Shown: piece by piece, positions 1 through 7,066 of the stretch
Layout: every line of letters begins with the position of its first letter
Position numbering within the stretch: position 1 is the first letter of the stretch
From: Clostridia bacterium
Lineage (GTDB): Bacteria > Bacillota_A > Clostridia > Christensenellales > Aristaeellaceae
Direction: 5' to 3'
DNA: 22,871 nt
NCBI GenBank assembly: GCA_017430945.1
Contig: JAFRMB010000094.1
Location: 1 to 22,871 of the forward strand
Made by a program: the position numbers and the translations under genes
The notes under the pieces: model-generated
What the model was told of the DNA's origin: nothing
Databases searched by the model: none
Seen by the model: the letters and a program-made list of their open reading frames with translations, nothing else

Positions 1-129
1 CGGACCGAGGGCGAGCGATCCGGAGGACTCGCCGCCCGCTGCCCGCGGCTGCACGAATGTGCAATGACGCGGGGCCGTAGGGACGCCATACTTTGGCGTC
101 CGGGCAACTCCCCCAGTCTGCTTCGCAGC

Positions 130-159
130 CAGCCCCCTCGGGGCGGGGGCCGGGTGGGG
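130..159. repeat. GC-rich intergenic repeat, copy 1
   Basis: The 30-bp block beginning CAGCCCCCTCGGGGCGGG matches the block at 1138-1168 at roughly 26 of 31 positions by eye. The upstream part (CAACTCCCCCAGTCTGCTTCG, about 105-125) is present only here, so copy 2 would be truncated. Each copy lies in an intergenic gap a short distance upstream of a promoter. Similar elements are scattered between genes in Faecalibacterium-like genomes; that comparison is from memory. Confidence 0.4.
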
Positions 160-246
160 AAGGATCCTGTGATGATCGGAGTTCGAGCGCAGCCGTGAAA
201 CGGCTGCGCCGACAGACGCCGGAAGGGCGCGGAACATCGCAGGCTA

Positions 247-275
247 TTGATGAAAGCGGGTCGGCGTGGTACAAT
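247..275 (+). promoter_or_regulatory. Sigma-A-type promoter of the histidine phosphatase gene
   Basis: TTGATG at 247-252 and TACAAT at 270-275 are separated by 17 bp, with an extended -10 TG at 267-268. The implied start near 282 leaves a 5' leader of roughly 115 nt before the ATG at 399. Confidence 0.7.
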
Positions 276-398
276 GGACGCACACCGCGCCGCTGCCGGG
301 TCCGGTGCCGTTCCCGGCGCGGCGGTCGATCGGCGACGGGCGCGGCACCATGGCATCGGCGGGGATCGCGGCGCGATCGCCGCCCGGCTGGAGGGACT

Positions 399-1085
399 AT
401 GAGGATCATATTTGTGCGACACGGCGAACCCGACTACGCGCGCGACTGCCTGACGGATGAAGGCAGGCTGCAGGCGGCAGCGGCGGCCGAGCGATTGGCG
501 GGGGAGGGGATCGGGGAGATCTACGCCTCTCCGTGCGGCAGGGCTTCAGAGACCGCCGCCTTTACGGCGGCGCGGCTGGGCATGCAGGTGACGACGCTGG
601 ACTACCTGCGCGAGATCACCTGGGGCGGGCCGGGGATCCCCTGCGACGGGCACCCCTGGACGCTGGGCGACCGGATGCTGGCGGAGGGCTTCGATTTTCG
701 GACCCGGGACTGGCGGACGCATCCGTATTTCGACGGGAATGCCGCGACGGTATGCTGCGCGCAGATCGAGGCGCGGTTCGACGCCTTCCTGAGCGAGCGC
801 GGCTACAGACACGAGGGCCGGCGCTTTTTCTGCGAGGGCGCGACGGACGGGACCGTCGCGGTGTTCAGCCACGGCGGCTCGGGCGCGTGCATGCTGGCGC
901 ATCTGTTGGGCCTTCCGTTTCCCTACGTCGCGTCGGTGATGCCGTACGACTTCACCTCGATCATCATACTGGACCTTCCCGTGAACGAGGGGAGCTATGT
1001 GTTCCCCAGGATCGAGCTGTTCAATGACTGCGCCCACATCCGGCGCAGCGCGGGCGGACCGACGCTCCAGCAGACGTCGGAATGA
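399..1085 (+). CDS. Histidine phosphatase family protein
   Basis: A 228-aa cytosolic phosphatase of the histidine phosphatase (phosphoglycerate mutase-like) superfamily; substrate unknown. The N-terminus carries the RHGE phosphohistidine motif (R7-H8-G9-E10). The second catalytic His sits in FSHGG (H158), and LREI near residue 70 fits the usual acid region. The start at 399 is chosen because it places RHG at the normal position and follows a GGAGGGA ribosome binding site. In-frame sequence before it has no family resemblance. It is apparently monocistronic, with its own promoter at 247-275; the next gene has a separate promoter. Length is normal for single-domain members. The family is clear, but the substrate (sugar phosphate, nucleotide or protein) cannot be read from sequence. 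Confidence 0.9.
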   Translation: MRIIFVRHGEPDYARDCLTDEGRLQAAAAAERLAGEGIGEIYASPCGRASETAAFTAARLGMQVTTLDYLREITWGGPGIPCDGHPWTLGDRMLAEGFDFRTRDWRTHPYFDGNAATVCCAQIEARFDAFLSERGYRHEGRRFFCEGATDGTVAVFSHGGSGACMLAHLLGLPFPYVASVMPYDFTSIIILDLPVNEGSYVFPRIELFNDCAHIRRSAGGPTLQQTSE

Positions 1086-1137
1086 CGCGGTGCCGGCCGC
1101 AGGGCCGGGCGCGCCGTCGGGCCTTCGGTGCCGCCGA

Positions 1138-1168
1138 CAGCTCCCCCGGGGCGGGTGCCGGGACGGGG
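1138..1168. repeat. GC-rich intergenic repeat, copy 2 (short)
   Basis: This block (CAGCTCCCCCGGGGCGGG and following bases) is similar to 130-159. It ends 8 bp before the -35 element of the DUF1295 gene promoter. The inverted CCCCC/GGGGC core could form a short hairpin in RNA. Confidence 0.35.
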
Positions 1169-1175
1169 ATGCGGC

Positions 1176-1204
1176 TTGACAACCATTCTGCCCGGCGATA
1201 CAAT
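1176..1204 (+). promoter_or_regulatory. Consensus promoter of the DUF1295 gene
   Basis: A perfect TTGACA at 1176-1181 and TACAAT at 1199-1204 are separated by exactly 17 bp. Transcription would start near 1211, giving a leader of about 75 nt before the ATG at 1285. Confidence 0.85.
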
Positions 1205-1284
1205 GGACCTGTCCACTAAGGGGAAGACAGATCCGCGCCGAGGGAAGCGCTGTTTTCCCGGATCGCGAAAAGGAGGGGGACGCC

Positions 1285-2076
1285 ATGAGCTTCTTCGTCG
1301 TCCTGCTGGTCAGCCTGTTGGCCAGCTCCGTGGGTTTCCGCATGTACATCTGGTTCTTTTCGGTGGGGTACGGCCTGTCCATCGCCGCCATCGGAGCCGC
1401 CCTGGCGATCGGCTTCCACAGCGCCCTGGCCGCGCCGGAGTGGATCGCCTGCATCCTGCTGTTCGTCTACGGGCTGCGCCTCGGCGGATACCTGTTGATC
1501 CGCGAGCTCAAAAGCGCGGCCTACCGCAACGTGCTGAGGCCCGAGATGGACAGGAGCAGGAAGATGCCCTTCGGAGCGAAGCTCGCGCTGTGGGTGACCT
1601 GCGGGCTGCTGTATGCGCTGATGACGAGCCCGCTCTTCTTCCGCCTGAAGAACGGGGCGGCGGCGGACGCGATGCTTTGGATCGGCCTGGCGGTGATGGC
1701 GTGCGGCGTCGCGCTGGAATCGCTTGCGGACCTGCAGAAGACCCGGGCCAAGCGAAAGAACAGCCGCCGGTTCGTGGATTCCGGCCTCTACCGGTTCGTG
1801 CGCTGTCCCAACTATTTCGGCGAGCTGCTGATCTGGCTCGGCATGCTGCTGACCGGCACGACCGCGCTCAAGGGCTTCTGGCAGTGGGCGCCGGCACTGC
1901 TCGGCTTCGTGCTCATCGTATGGGTGATGTTCAGCGGCGCGCGGCGGCTGGAGCTGCGCCAGGACAGGAATTACGGCGCGGATCCGGCGTATCGGGAATA
2001 CGTGCGCACGGTGCCGATCATCATCCCCTTCGTGCCCCTGTACAGCGTGAAGAAGTACAGATTCCTGGTGGCGTGA
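1285..2076 (+). CDS. DUF1295 (steroid 5-alpha-reductase-like) membrane protein
   Basis: A 263-aa polytopic membrane protein of the DUF1295 family, related by fold to steroid 5-alpha-reductases and isoprenylcysteine methyltransferases. Hydrophobic segments fall at about residues 3-20, 27-48, 55-75, 103-122, 132-150, 181-200 and 203-222. The C-terminal family signature is visible: SGLYRFVRCPNYFGELLIW followed by RRLELRQDRNYGADPAYREY. It starts at the ATG after AGGAGGGGG. A consensus promoter precedes it and a terminator follows at 2094-2135, so it is a single-gene unit. Bacterial members are mostly uncharacterised. A redox or methyl-transfer role on a lipid is possible but cannot be stated from sequence. 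Confidence 0.88.
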   Translation: MSFFVVLLVSLLASSVGFRMYIWFFSVGYGLSIAAIGAALAIGFHSALAAPEWIACILLFVYGLRLGGYLLIRELKSAAYRNVLRPEMDRSRKMPFGAKLALWVTCGLLYALMTSPLFFRLKNGAAADAMLWIGLAVMACGVALESLADLQKTRAKRKNSRRFVDSGLYRFVRCPNYFGELLIWLGMLLTGTTALKGFWQWAPALLGFVLIVWVMFSGARRLELRQDRNYGADPAYREYVRTVPIIIPFVPLYSVKKYRFLVA

Positions 2077-2093
2077 ACGCCACGACGGGATCA

Positions 2094-2135
2094 AAAAAGC
2101 CAGCCATCAGGCGTCAGTGCCGATGGCTGGCTTTT
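2094..2135. terminator. Bidirectional rho-independent terminator
   Basis: The stem GCCAGCCATC (2099-2108) pairs with GATGGCTGGC (2122-2131) across a 13-nt loop. It is flanked by AAAAAA on the left and TTTT on the right, so it works in both directions. It separates the rightward DUF1295 gene from the leftward trkH gene. Confidence 0.92.
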
Positions 2136-2182
2136 GCATCGATCGTCCCCGTGCCGCCGCCCGCGGCACGGGGACGGATGCT

Positions 2183-3517
2183 CTATCCGATCATGATCTT
2201 CTCCTCGGGATATTTCGCAAGGCTCCGGGCCCTGCCCTGCCTGCGGGCCACGGCGACGGCCAGCGTCAGCGGGCCGACGCGCCCCAGGAACATCATCGGC
2301 AGCAGCAGCGCGCGGCTGACGGGCAGCAGGTCAGGCGTGCCGATGGATGAAACGCCCACGGTGCCCATGGCGCTGGCGCATTCGAACAGTATGTCCGCAA
2401 GTTTGAAGCGCCCGTTCTCGGTGATCGAGAGCGCCAGCGTGCCGAGCGTCAGCATCGACAGGAACAGCGCCGCGACGGCGAGCGCCCGCCGCACCGTGTC
2501 GCCGGAGAGCCGGCGCCGGGCGACGTTCACTTCGCTCTCGCCCTTGACGGTGCTGAGCATCAAAAGCGCAAGCACCGCCACCGTGGTGGTCTTCATGCCG
2601 CCGCCCGTGGAGGCCGGCGACGCGCCGATCATCATGAGCAGGCTGCTGAACAGCTTGGAGCCGTCTGTGAGTGCCGCCAGGTCGACGGAATTGAAGCCCG
2701 CCGTGCGCATGGTGACGGACTGGAAAAAGGCGTTCAGCGCGCCCAGATGGCGCTCGACCAGCCAAAAGAAGCCCGTGCCGACGGCCAGCAGCACCAGCGT
2801 GAACATCAGCACGATGCGGGTGTGCAGCGACAGCCCGCGAAAGCCCTCGCGGCTGCGGACGGTCTCCAGGATGACCGAAAAGCCCAGCCCGCCCAGCACG
2901 ATCAGCGCCGCCACGGTCAGCAGGACCAGCGGGTCGCGGGCAAAGGCGGTCAGGCTGGAAAAGTGCCCGAACAGGTCGAAGCCGGCGTTGCAGAAGGCGC
3001 TGACGGCGTGGAAGAGGGCGAACCACAGGCCCCGCCGCGCGCCGTACAGCGGGACGAACCGGATGGCCAGCAGCCCCGCGCCCAGGGCCTCGATGCCCAG
3101 CGCCCGCAGCAGGTAGAGCCGCGTCAGCGCGCCCAGGTCGGTCAGCGACGCGCCGTTCATGGATTCCCGGATCAGCATCCGGCCCTTCAGCGAGATCCGC
3201 CGGCCCAGCATCACCATCACCATCGTGGCGAACACCATGAAGCCCAGTCCGCCCACCTGGATGAGCGCCAGCAGCACCACCTGCCCGAACGGGGAAAAGG
3301 TCGTGCCGGTGTCCACGGCGACGAGCCCGGTCACGCATACCGCGGAGGTGGCCGTGAACAGGCTGTCGAACAGGCCGATGCTGCGGCCGTCTCTGGTCGC
3401 GACGGGCAGCAGCAGAAGCAGGGTCCCCAGCAAAATGACCGCCAGGAACCCCAGCGCCAGCAGGGCCTCCGGACGGCGCCGGTGCTCCCGCCCGTCGGGG
3501 CGCCTGAAGGCGGTCAC
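2183..3517 (-). CDS. ktrB: TrkH/KtrB-family potassium uptake membrane subunit
   Basis: A 444-aa K+ translocating subunit of the TrkH/KtrB superfamily, with four repeats of TM-pore-TM. The four filter regions are visible in order: CVTGL, FCNAGF, RTAGF and GTVGVSS, with the conserved filter glycines. Length fits KtrB (about 450 aa) better than E. coli TrkH (about 480). The start is a GTG at 3515-3517 that overlaps the kdpE stop (GTGA), preceded by GGAGG inside kdpE; upstream in-frame sequence is kdpE read in another frame. It is the last gene of the kdpD-kdpE-ktrB operon. The partner RCK subunit is encoded divergently at 6392. Translational coupling to kdpE implies that the sensor pair and the channel are made together. 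Confidence 0.93.
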   Translation of the reverse strand: MTAFRRPDGREHRRRPEALLALGFLAVILLGTLLLLLPVATRDGRSIGLFDSLFTATSAVCVTGLVAVDTGTTFSPFGQVVLLALIQVGGLGFMVFATMVMVMLGRRISLKGRMLIRESMNGASLTDLGALTRLYLLRALGIEALGAGLLAIRFVPLYGARRGLWFALFHAVSAFCNAGFDLFGHFSSLTAFARDPLVLLTVAALIVLGGLGFSVILETVRSREGFRGLSLHTRIVLMFTLVLLAVGTGFFWLVERHLGALNAFFQSVTMRTAGFNSVDLAALTDGSKLFSSLLMMIGASPASTGGGMKTTTVAVLALLMLSTVKGESEVNVARRRLSGDTVRRALAVAALFLSMLTLGTLALSITENGRFKLADILFECASAMGTVGVSSIGTPDLLPVSRALLLPMMFLGRVGPLTLAVAVARRQGRARSLAKYPEEKIMIG

Positions 3518-4239
3518 GGCGCGTCCTCCGGGGCCTTGTCCAGCCGAAGCATCCGGTAGCCGATGCCGATGTGCGTCTGGATGTTGGGCTCGCCGCCCGA
3601 GCCCGCCTGCAGCTTTTTGCGCAGCGTCGCCATGAACACCCGCAGCGAGCCCACGTCCGAGGCGGTGTAGCTGCCCCAGATCTCCTTGAGGATGTAGTTG
3701 TGGGTCAGCACCTTGCCGGTGTTCTTCGCCAGCAGGCACAGGAGCCGGTATTCGATGGGCGTCAGGTGGACCTCGCTGCCGTTCATCCAGGCGCAGCCCG
3801 CGGCGTAGTCGATGCGCAGGGCGCCGTTTTCGTAGACGGCGCTCTCCCGGGCGCCCTGTCCCTCCGCGTTCAGCCGACGCAGCGCCACGCGCAGCCGCGC
3901 CAGCAGCTCGTCCACCGAAAAGGGCTTGGTCAGGTAGTCGTCCGCGCCCGCGTCCAGCGCCTCCACCTTGTCGGCGTCTTCGCTGCGGGCGGAGATCACG
4001 ATGATGGGCAGGCTCGCCCAGCTGCGCACCTTGCGGATGATGTCCACACCCTCCATGTCGGGGAGCCCCAGGTCCAGCAGCATCACGTCCGGCTGGTGGG
4101 TGGACGCCTCGATGAGCGCCTCCGCGCCGTTGCGGGCAAGATGGTAGCGGTAGCCCTGCATCTCAAGCGTCACGGACATCAGGTTGCGCACGGCCGCGTC
4201 GTCCTCCACGACCAGGATCAGGGGTCTATTGTTCATCAT
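3514..4239 (-). CDS. kdpE: KdpE-like OmpR-family response regulator
   Basis: A 241-aa response regulator. The N-terminal receiver domain (about 5-118) has the acidic pair E12-D13, phospho-acceptor D56 in MLLDLGLPD and K105 in TKPF. The C-terminal winged-helix DNA-binding domain (about 140-232) carries LTPIEYRLLCLL and HIGIGYRM, typical of KdpE. The ORF starts with two adjacent ATG codons inside the 3' end of kdpD (14-bp overlap), with GAGGTGAAG as ribosome binding site. The stop overlaps the GTG start of ktrB. It should be phosphorylated by the adjacent KdpD and act at the divergent promoter region. No kdpFABC lies in the window, so its local target is most likely the Ktr/Trk system. Confidence 0.93.
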   Translation of the reverse strand: MMNNRPLILVVEDDAAVRNLMSVTLEMQGYRYHLARNGAEALIEASTHQPDVMLLDLGLPDMEGVDIIRKVRSWASLPIIVISARSEDADKVEALDAGADDYLTKPFSVDELLARLRVALRRLNAEGQGARESAVYENGALRIDYAAGCAWMNGSEVHLTPIEYRLLCLLAKNTGKVLTHNYILKEIWGSYTASDVGSLRVFMATLRKKLQAGSGGEPNIQTHIGIGYRMLRLDKAPEDAP

Positions 4240-6157
4240 TCTTCACCTCACAGATCGGGAGCGTGAACCAGAACCGCGCCCCGTGGGGCTTCGTGTTTTC
4301 CACGCCGATCCGGCCGCCGTGGGCGTTCACGATGCTCTTGCACAGCGCCAGGCCCAGTCCGATGCCCCGCCGGCTGTCCGGCGAGCGCTTGACGCCGGTG
4401 TAGAACATGTCGAACACCCTGGCTTCGTCGCCCTCCGGCACGCCCTGCCCGTCGTCCTCCACCCAGATGAACGCCGTGTCGCCGTCCCGCCGCGCGCCGA
4501 TGACGATGCGCGCGCCCTCCGGCGTGTACTTCACCGCGTTGTTCACCAGGTTGATCAGCACCTGCACGATCAGCGCCGCGTCCATCCGCGCCATCAGCAG
4601 GTCGTCCTCGATGCGCGTCCGGATCTGCCGCTTCGACCCGTTTCGATCGACGTGGCGCAGCGCCTCTTCGACGGCCTCCGCCACCAGCTCCGCCTGCCGG
4701 TTCAGCTTCATCGCGCCGTTTTCGGTGCGCGTGATGGTGAGCAGGTTCTCCACGAGCCCGTTCAGCCAGATGGCGTCGTCGTAGATGGAGGCATACAGCG
4801 CGCCGCGCCGCGCCTCGTCCAGCTGGCCCTCCATCAGCAGCGCGGCGTTGCCGGAGATGCTGGTCAGCGGCGTGCGCAGATCGTGGGAGATGGACCTGAG
4901 CAGGTTGGCCCGCAGCGTTTCCTGCCGGGCGCTCTCTTCGATGCGCTGCTTCTCGCGGGTCATGTGGTCCTTCTCCACGGCCATGGCGCATTCGTCCAGT
5001 ATGGAGATCATCAGGTTCTTGCGGTATTCGTCGATGATCGGGGCGTTGTCCGCGCGGATGCCGATGACCGCCCACACGCGCCCCTCGCTGCGCACGGCCA
5101 TGTACAGGCATTTCGCGTTCGGGAACATCCGCGTCGTGCGGCCCGCGTGCTTGGCGTTGCGGCGCACCCACTGCGCAGCCGTGCGCTCCGTCTCCAGGTC
5201 GATGCCGGCGAATCCGCCGTCCTGCTCGATGGCGCAGAAGGTGGGCGCTTCGACGTCCTGATCGTAGCAGAGCACGCTGTGCTCCAAAAGGCGGCTCAGC
5301 TGTCGCTGCACGACCTCCAGGATCGATCGCTTGTCCTCGGCCTTTTGCAGCAGCTGGCTGGTGGACAGCAGCACCTCGGTCTGGTAGGCCTTGTTGGCCG
5401 TCTGGATGGACTGCGCCTTGATGCGGCTGGTCAGCGAGCTGGACAGCAGCGCCACCGTGAACATCACCGCGAAGGTGGCGAAGTAGTCGGGGCTCGAGCG
5501 CAGGGAGTAAAAGGGCTCGGTGAAAAAGAAGTTGAACACCAGCACCGACAGCATCGACGACAGCAGGCTGTAGACGTATCCGGAGGTGAACAGCGCCACG
5601 CCCATGACGCCCAGGATGTAGATCAGCACCACGTTGGTGATGGCGAGACCCACGGCGCTGAACAGGAAGCCCACGCCGGTGCAGAGGGCCAGGATCAGCG
5701 CGGTCCTTCCGATGTCTCCGGCGGAGAGGCGCTCCCGGCGCAGCAGGTGCGACAGACGGGACGAGCCGGTGTCCGACGTCAGCCGGTTGGGCACGATGAT
5801 GACCTCCACGCTGGGGGCCAGCTCGTTGAGCCTCGACATCAGCGTATCCTTCGTGCGGCGCCCGGGGCTCTTGCCCAGCACGATCCGCGTGATGCCGCTG
5901 ACCCGCGCGTACTCCGCGATGGCGGTGGCGGGATCGTTGCCGTAGATCGTGGTCAGCATCGCGCCGTGCTTCTCCGCCAGGTCCAGGTGGTCGCGCACCG
6001 CGCGGGCCTGCGCCTCGTCCCGAAGCTCCATGTCCTCTACGAACACGGCGATCAGCTCCGCGCCCAGGGACGCGGAGAGCGACGCCGCCCGGCGGATCAC
6101 GTCTCCGTTGGTGGGCGACGCCGAGACGCACACCAGTATGCGCTCCCGATCCGACAT
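4226..6157 (-). CDS. kdpD: KdpD-like sensor histidine kinase lacking the N-terminal KdpD domain
   Basis: A 643-aa membrane histidine kinase. Domain order: universal-stress-protein-like domain (about 5-127), DUF4118 with four membrane segments (about 148-245, with the FNFFFTEPFYSL signature), GAF-like region (about 265-395), HisKA with H425 in SHDLRTPL, and HATPase_c with NLVNNAVKYTP, DDGQGVP and GIGLGLALCKS. Full-length KdpD (about 890 aa in E. coli) begins with a roughly 210-aa KdpD domain that is absent here; the USP domain starts at residue 5. In Staphylococcus aureus the USP domain binds c-di-AMP through an SxS-x20-FTAxY motif. Here S12-A-S14 followed after 20 residues by LIAVF is a degenerate match. 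The preceding 234 bp hold an extended -10 promoter and the shared operator. Confidence 0.93.
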   Translation of the reverse strand: MSDRERILVCVSASPTNGDVIRRAASLSASLGAELIAVFVEDMELRDEAQARAVRDHLDLAEKHGAMLTTIYGNDPATAIAEYARVSGITRIVLGKSPGRRTKDTLMSRLNELAPSVEVIIVPNRLTSDTGSSRLSHLLRRERLSAGDIGRTALILALCTGVGFLFSAVGLAITNVVLIYILGVMGVALFTSGYVYSLLSSMLSVLVFNFFFTEPFYSLRSSPDYFATFAVMFTVALLSSSLTSRIKAQSIQTANKAYQTEVLLSTSQLLQKAEDKRSILEVVQRQLSRLLEHSVLCYDQDVEAPTFCAIEQDGGFAGIDLETERTAAQWVRRNAKHAGRTTRMFPNAKCLYMAVRSEGRVWAVIGIRADNAPIIDEYRKNLMISILDECAMAVEKDHMTREKQRIEESARQETLRANLLRSISHDLRTPLTSISGNAALLMEGQLDEARRGALYASIYDDAIWLNGLVENLLTITRTENGAMKLNRQAELVAEAVEEALRHVDRNGSKRQIRTRIEDDLLMARMDAALIVQVLINLVNNAVKYTPEGARIVIGARRDGDTAFIWVEDDGQGVPEGDEARVFDMFYTGVKRSPDSRRGIGLGLALCKSIVNAHGGRIGVENTKPHGARFWFTLPICEVKNDEQ

Positions 6158-6222
6158 GCGCCCCGCCTCCCATCCGTGCAGGATATCCCGATCGCAGCCG
6201 GGCAGTACCCGGTCGTCCGATC

Positions 6223-6231
6223 ATTGTATCA
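6223..6231 (-). promoter_or_regulatory. Extended -10 promoter of the kdpD-kdpE-ktrB operon
   Basis: Read leftward, TGATACAAT is an extended -10 (TACAAT at 6228-6223 with TG two bases upstream). The hexamer at -35 spacing (CTTCCC) is not recognisable, as expected for a promoter that depends on a regulator. The leader to the ATG at 6157 is about 60 nt. Confidence 0.65.
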
Positions 6232-6234
6232 CAC

Positions 6235-6350
6235 ATCCCATAAAAGGGAAGATAAAATCGCCGCCCCGGCATTAAGATGGCATAAAGACGCAAACAGCTT
6301 TATGGCATCTTAATTTCGGGAGAAAAGCCTTAACGGCACATTCATGGCAT
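6235..6350. promoter_or_regulatory. Mirror-symmetric operator between kdpD and trkA (four decamer boxes)
   Basis: A near-perfect inverted repeat has arms 6271-6287 (ATTAAGATGGCATAAAG) and 6298-6314 (CTTTATGGCATCTTAAT), 16 of 17 pairs, with a 10-nt spacer. The arm core TTTATGGCAT recurs once on each side nearer the promoters. On the plus strand TTTATGGCAT is at 6299-6308 and TTCATGGCAT at 6341-6350, 42 bp apart. On the minus strand TTTATGCCAT is at 6286-6277 and TTTATGGGAT at 6244-6235, also 42 bp apart. Each proximal box is 6 nt from its TACAAT. The dyad centre (6292.5) is 67 bp from the centre of each -10. KdpE is the obvious candidate ligand, by position only. Confidence 0.75.
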
Positions 6351-6353
6351 TGC

Positions 6354-6362
6354 TGGTACAAT
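6354..6362 (+). promoter_or_regulatory. Extended -10 promoter of trkA/ktrA
   Basis: TGGTACAAT gives an extended -10 with TACAAT at 6357-6362. The -35 position (6334-6339, CGGCAC) is not consensus, mirroring the divergent kdpD promoter. The leader to the ATG at 6392 is only about 22 nt and contains the AGGAGG. Confidence 0.65.
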
Positions 6363-6391
6363 CTGCGTCACATGAACCACAGGAGGCCGCC

Positions 6392-7039
6392 ATGAAAAAC
6401 GTTTTGTTGATCGGGCTGGGGCGCTTCGGGCGCCACATGGCCCAGAAGATGCACGACCTGAACCACCAGGTGCTGGCGATCGACAAGGACGAGCGCCGGG
6501 TACAGGATGCCATGGCCTATGTGACCAACGCCGAGATCGGAGACGCCAGCGACCCCGCGCTGATCGACGCGCTGGGCGTGCGCGAGTTCGACCTGTGCGT
6601 CGTCGCCATGGGCCACGACCTGCAGGCGTCGCTGGAGGTCACGTCGCTGCTCAAAAAGCGCGGCGCGCCCTTCGTGCTGGCGCGGGTCGCGCGGGACGCC
6701 CACGCGCAGTTCCTGCTCGCATGCGGCGCGGACGAGGTGATCTATCCGGAGAAGCAGCTGGCCAACTGGGCCGCCGTGCGCTACAGCAGCGACCACATCT
6801 TCGACTACATCCGCCTTTCGCCGGACCACGCCATCTACGAGACCGAGATCCCCGACAGCTGGATCGGCCACACGGTCGTCGATCTGGCCGTGCGGCAGAG
6901 GTACCGCCTGAACATACTCGCCGTCCGCAAAGACGGCAAGGTGGTGCCAATGCCCGGACCGGGCCACCAGTTCAGCCGGGACGAGCGCATGATACTGCTC
7001 GGCAGCGAGAAGGACGTGCAGAAGCTGCTGCGGTTTTGA
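6392..7039 (+). CDS. ktrA: TrkA/KtrA-family RCK regulatory subunit of potassium uptake
   Basis: A 215-aa cytosolic gating subunit. The N-terminal Rossmann RCK domain (about 1-120) has the nucleotide-binding GLGRFG loop (G8-x-G10-x-x-G13) and D31 at the end of strand 2. The C-terminal RCK_C/TrkA_C domain spans about 130-215. One RCK unit and about 220 aa match KtrA rather than the double-unit E. coli TrkA. The start follows AGGAGG at 6381-6386 and places the glycine loop at the family position. It is transcribed divergently from kdpD-kdpE-ktrB and shares their operator. It should form a ring on KtrB that responds to nucleotides, and in many Firmicutes RCK_C domains also bind c-di-AMP; the last point is family knowledge. 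Confidence 0.92.
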   Translation: MKNVLLIGLGRFGRHMAQKMHDLNHQVLAIDKDERRVQDAMAYVTNAEIGDASDPALIDALGVREFDLCVVAMGHDLQASLEVTSLLKKRGAPFVLARVARDAHAQFLLACGADEVIYPEKQLANWAAVRYSSDHIFDYIRLSPDHAIYETEIPDSWIGHTVVDLAVRQRYRLNILAVRKDGKVVPMPGPGHQFSRDERMILLGSEKDVQKLLRF

Positions 7040-7066
7040 CCGGACGCGGCCAAAGGAGTCTGGAAG

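Larger units (their letters stand above)
1..398. other. Upstream intergenic region with hairpin, GC-rich repeat and promoter
   Basis: No gene is convincingly supported here. A perfect 8-bp hairpin lies at 81-101 (GGACGCCA, 5-nt loop, TGGCGTCC) but has no T-tract. It is followed at about 105-165 by a GC-rich segment resembling the short dispersed intergenic repeats common in gut Clostridia (CAACTCCCCCAGTCTGCTTC followed by CAGCCCCCTCGGGGCGGG). A promoter for the next gene lies at 247-275. The long ORF that spans this region in frame with the phosphatase has no family resemblance before residue 103 and is explained by GC-rich sequence with few stops. Confidence 0.5.

Noticed and set aside
2..67. 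Possible C-terminal end of an upstream gene (open frame to TGA at 65-67)
   Set aside because: Only 21 codons are visible, with no recognisable motif and no context upstream, so it cannot be separated from a chance open frame in GC-rich DNA.
93..398. N-terminal extension of the histidine phosphatase frame
   Set aside because: It covers a hairpin, the repeat and the promoter, has no family similarity, and the internal ATG at 399 has a proper ribosome binding site.
4184..6313. A 709-aa plus-strand open frame opposite kdpD
   Set aside because: It is antisense to kdpD, which has all its kinase domains; the His/Arg/Gln-rich composition marks a shadow frame.
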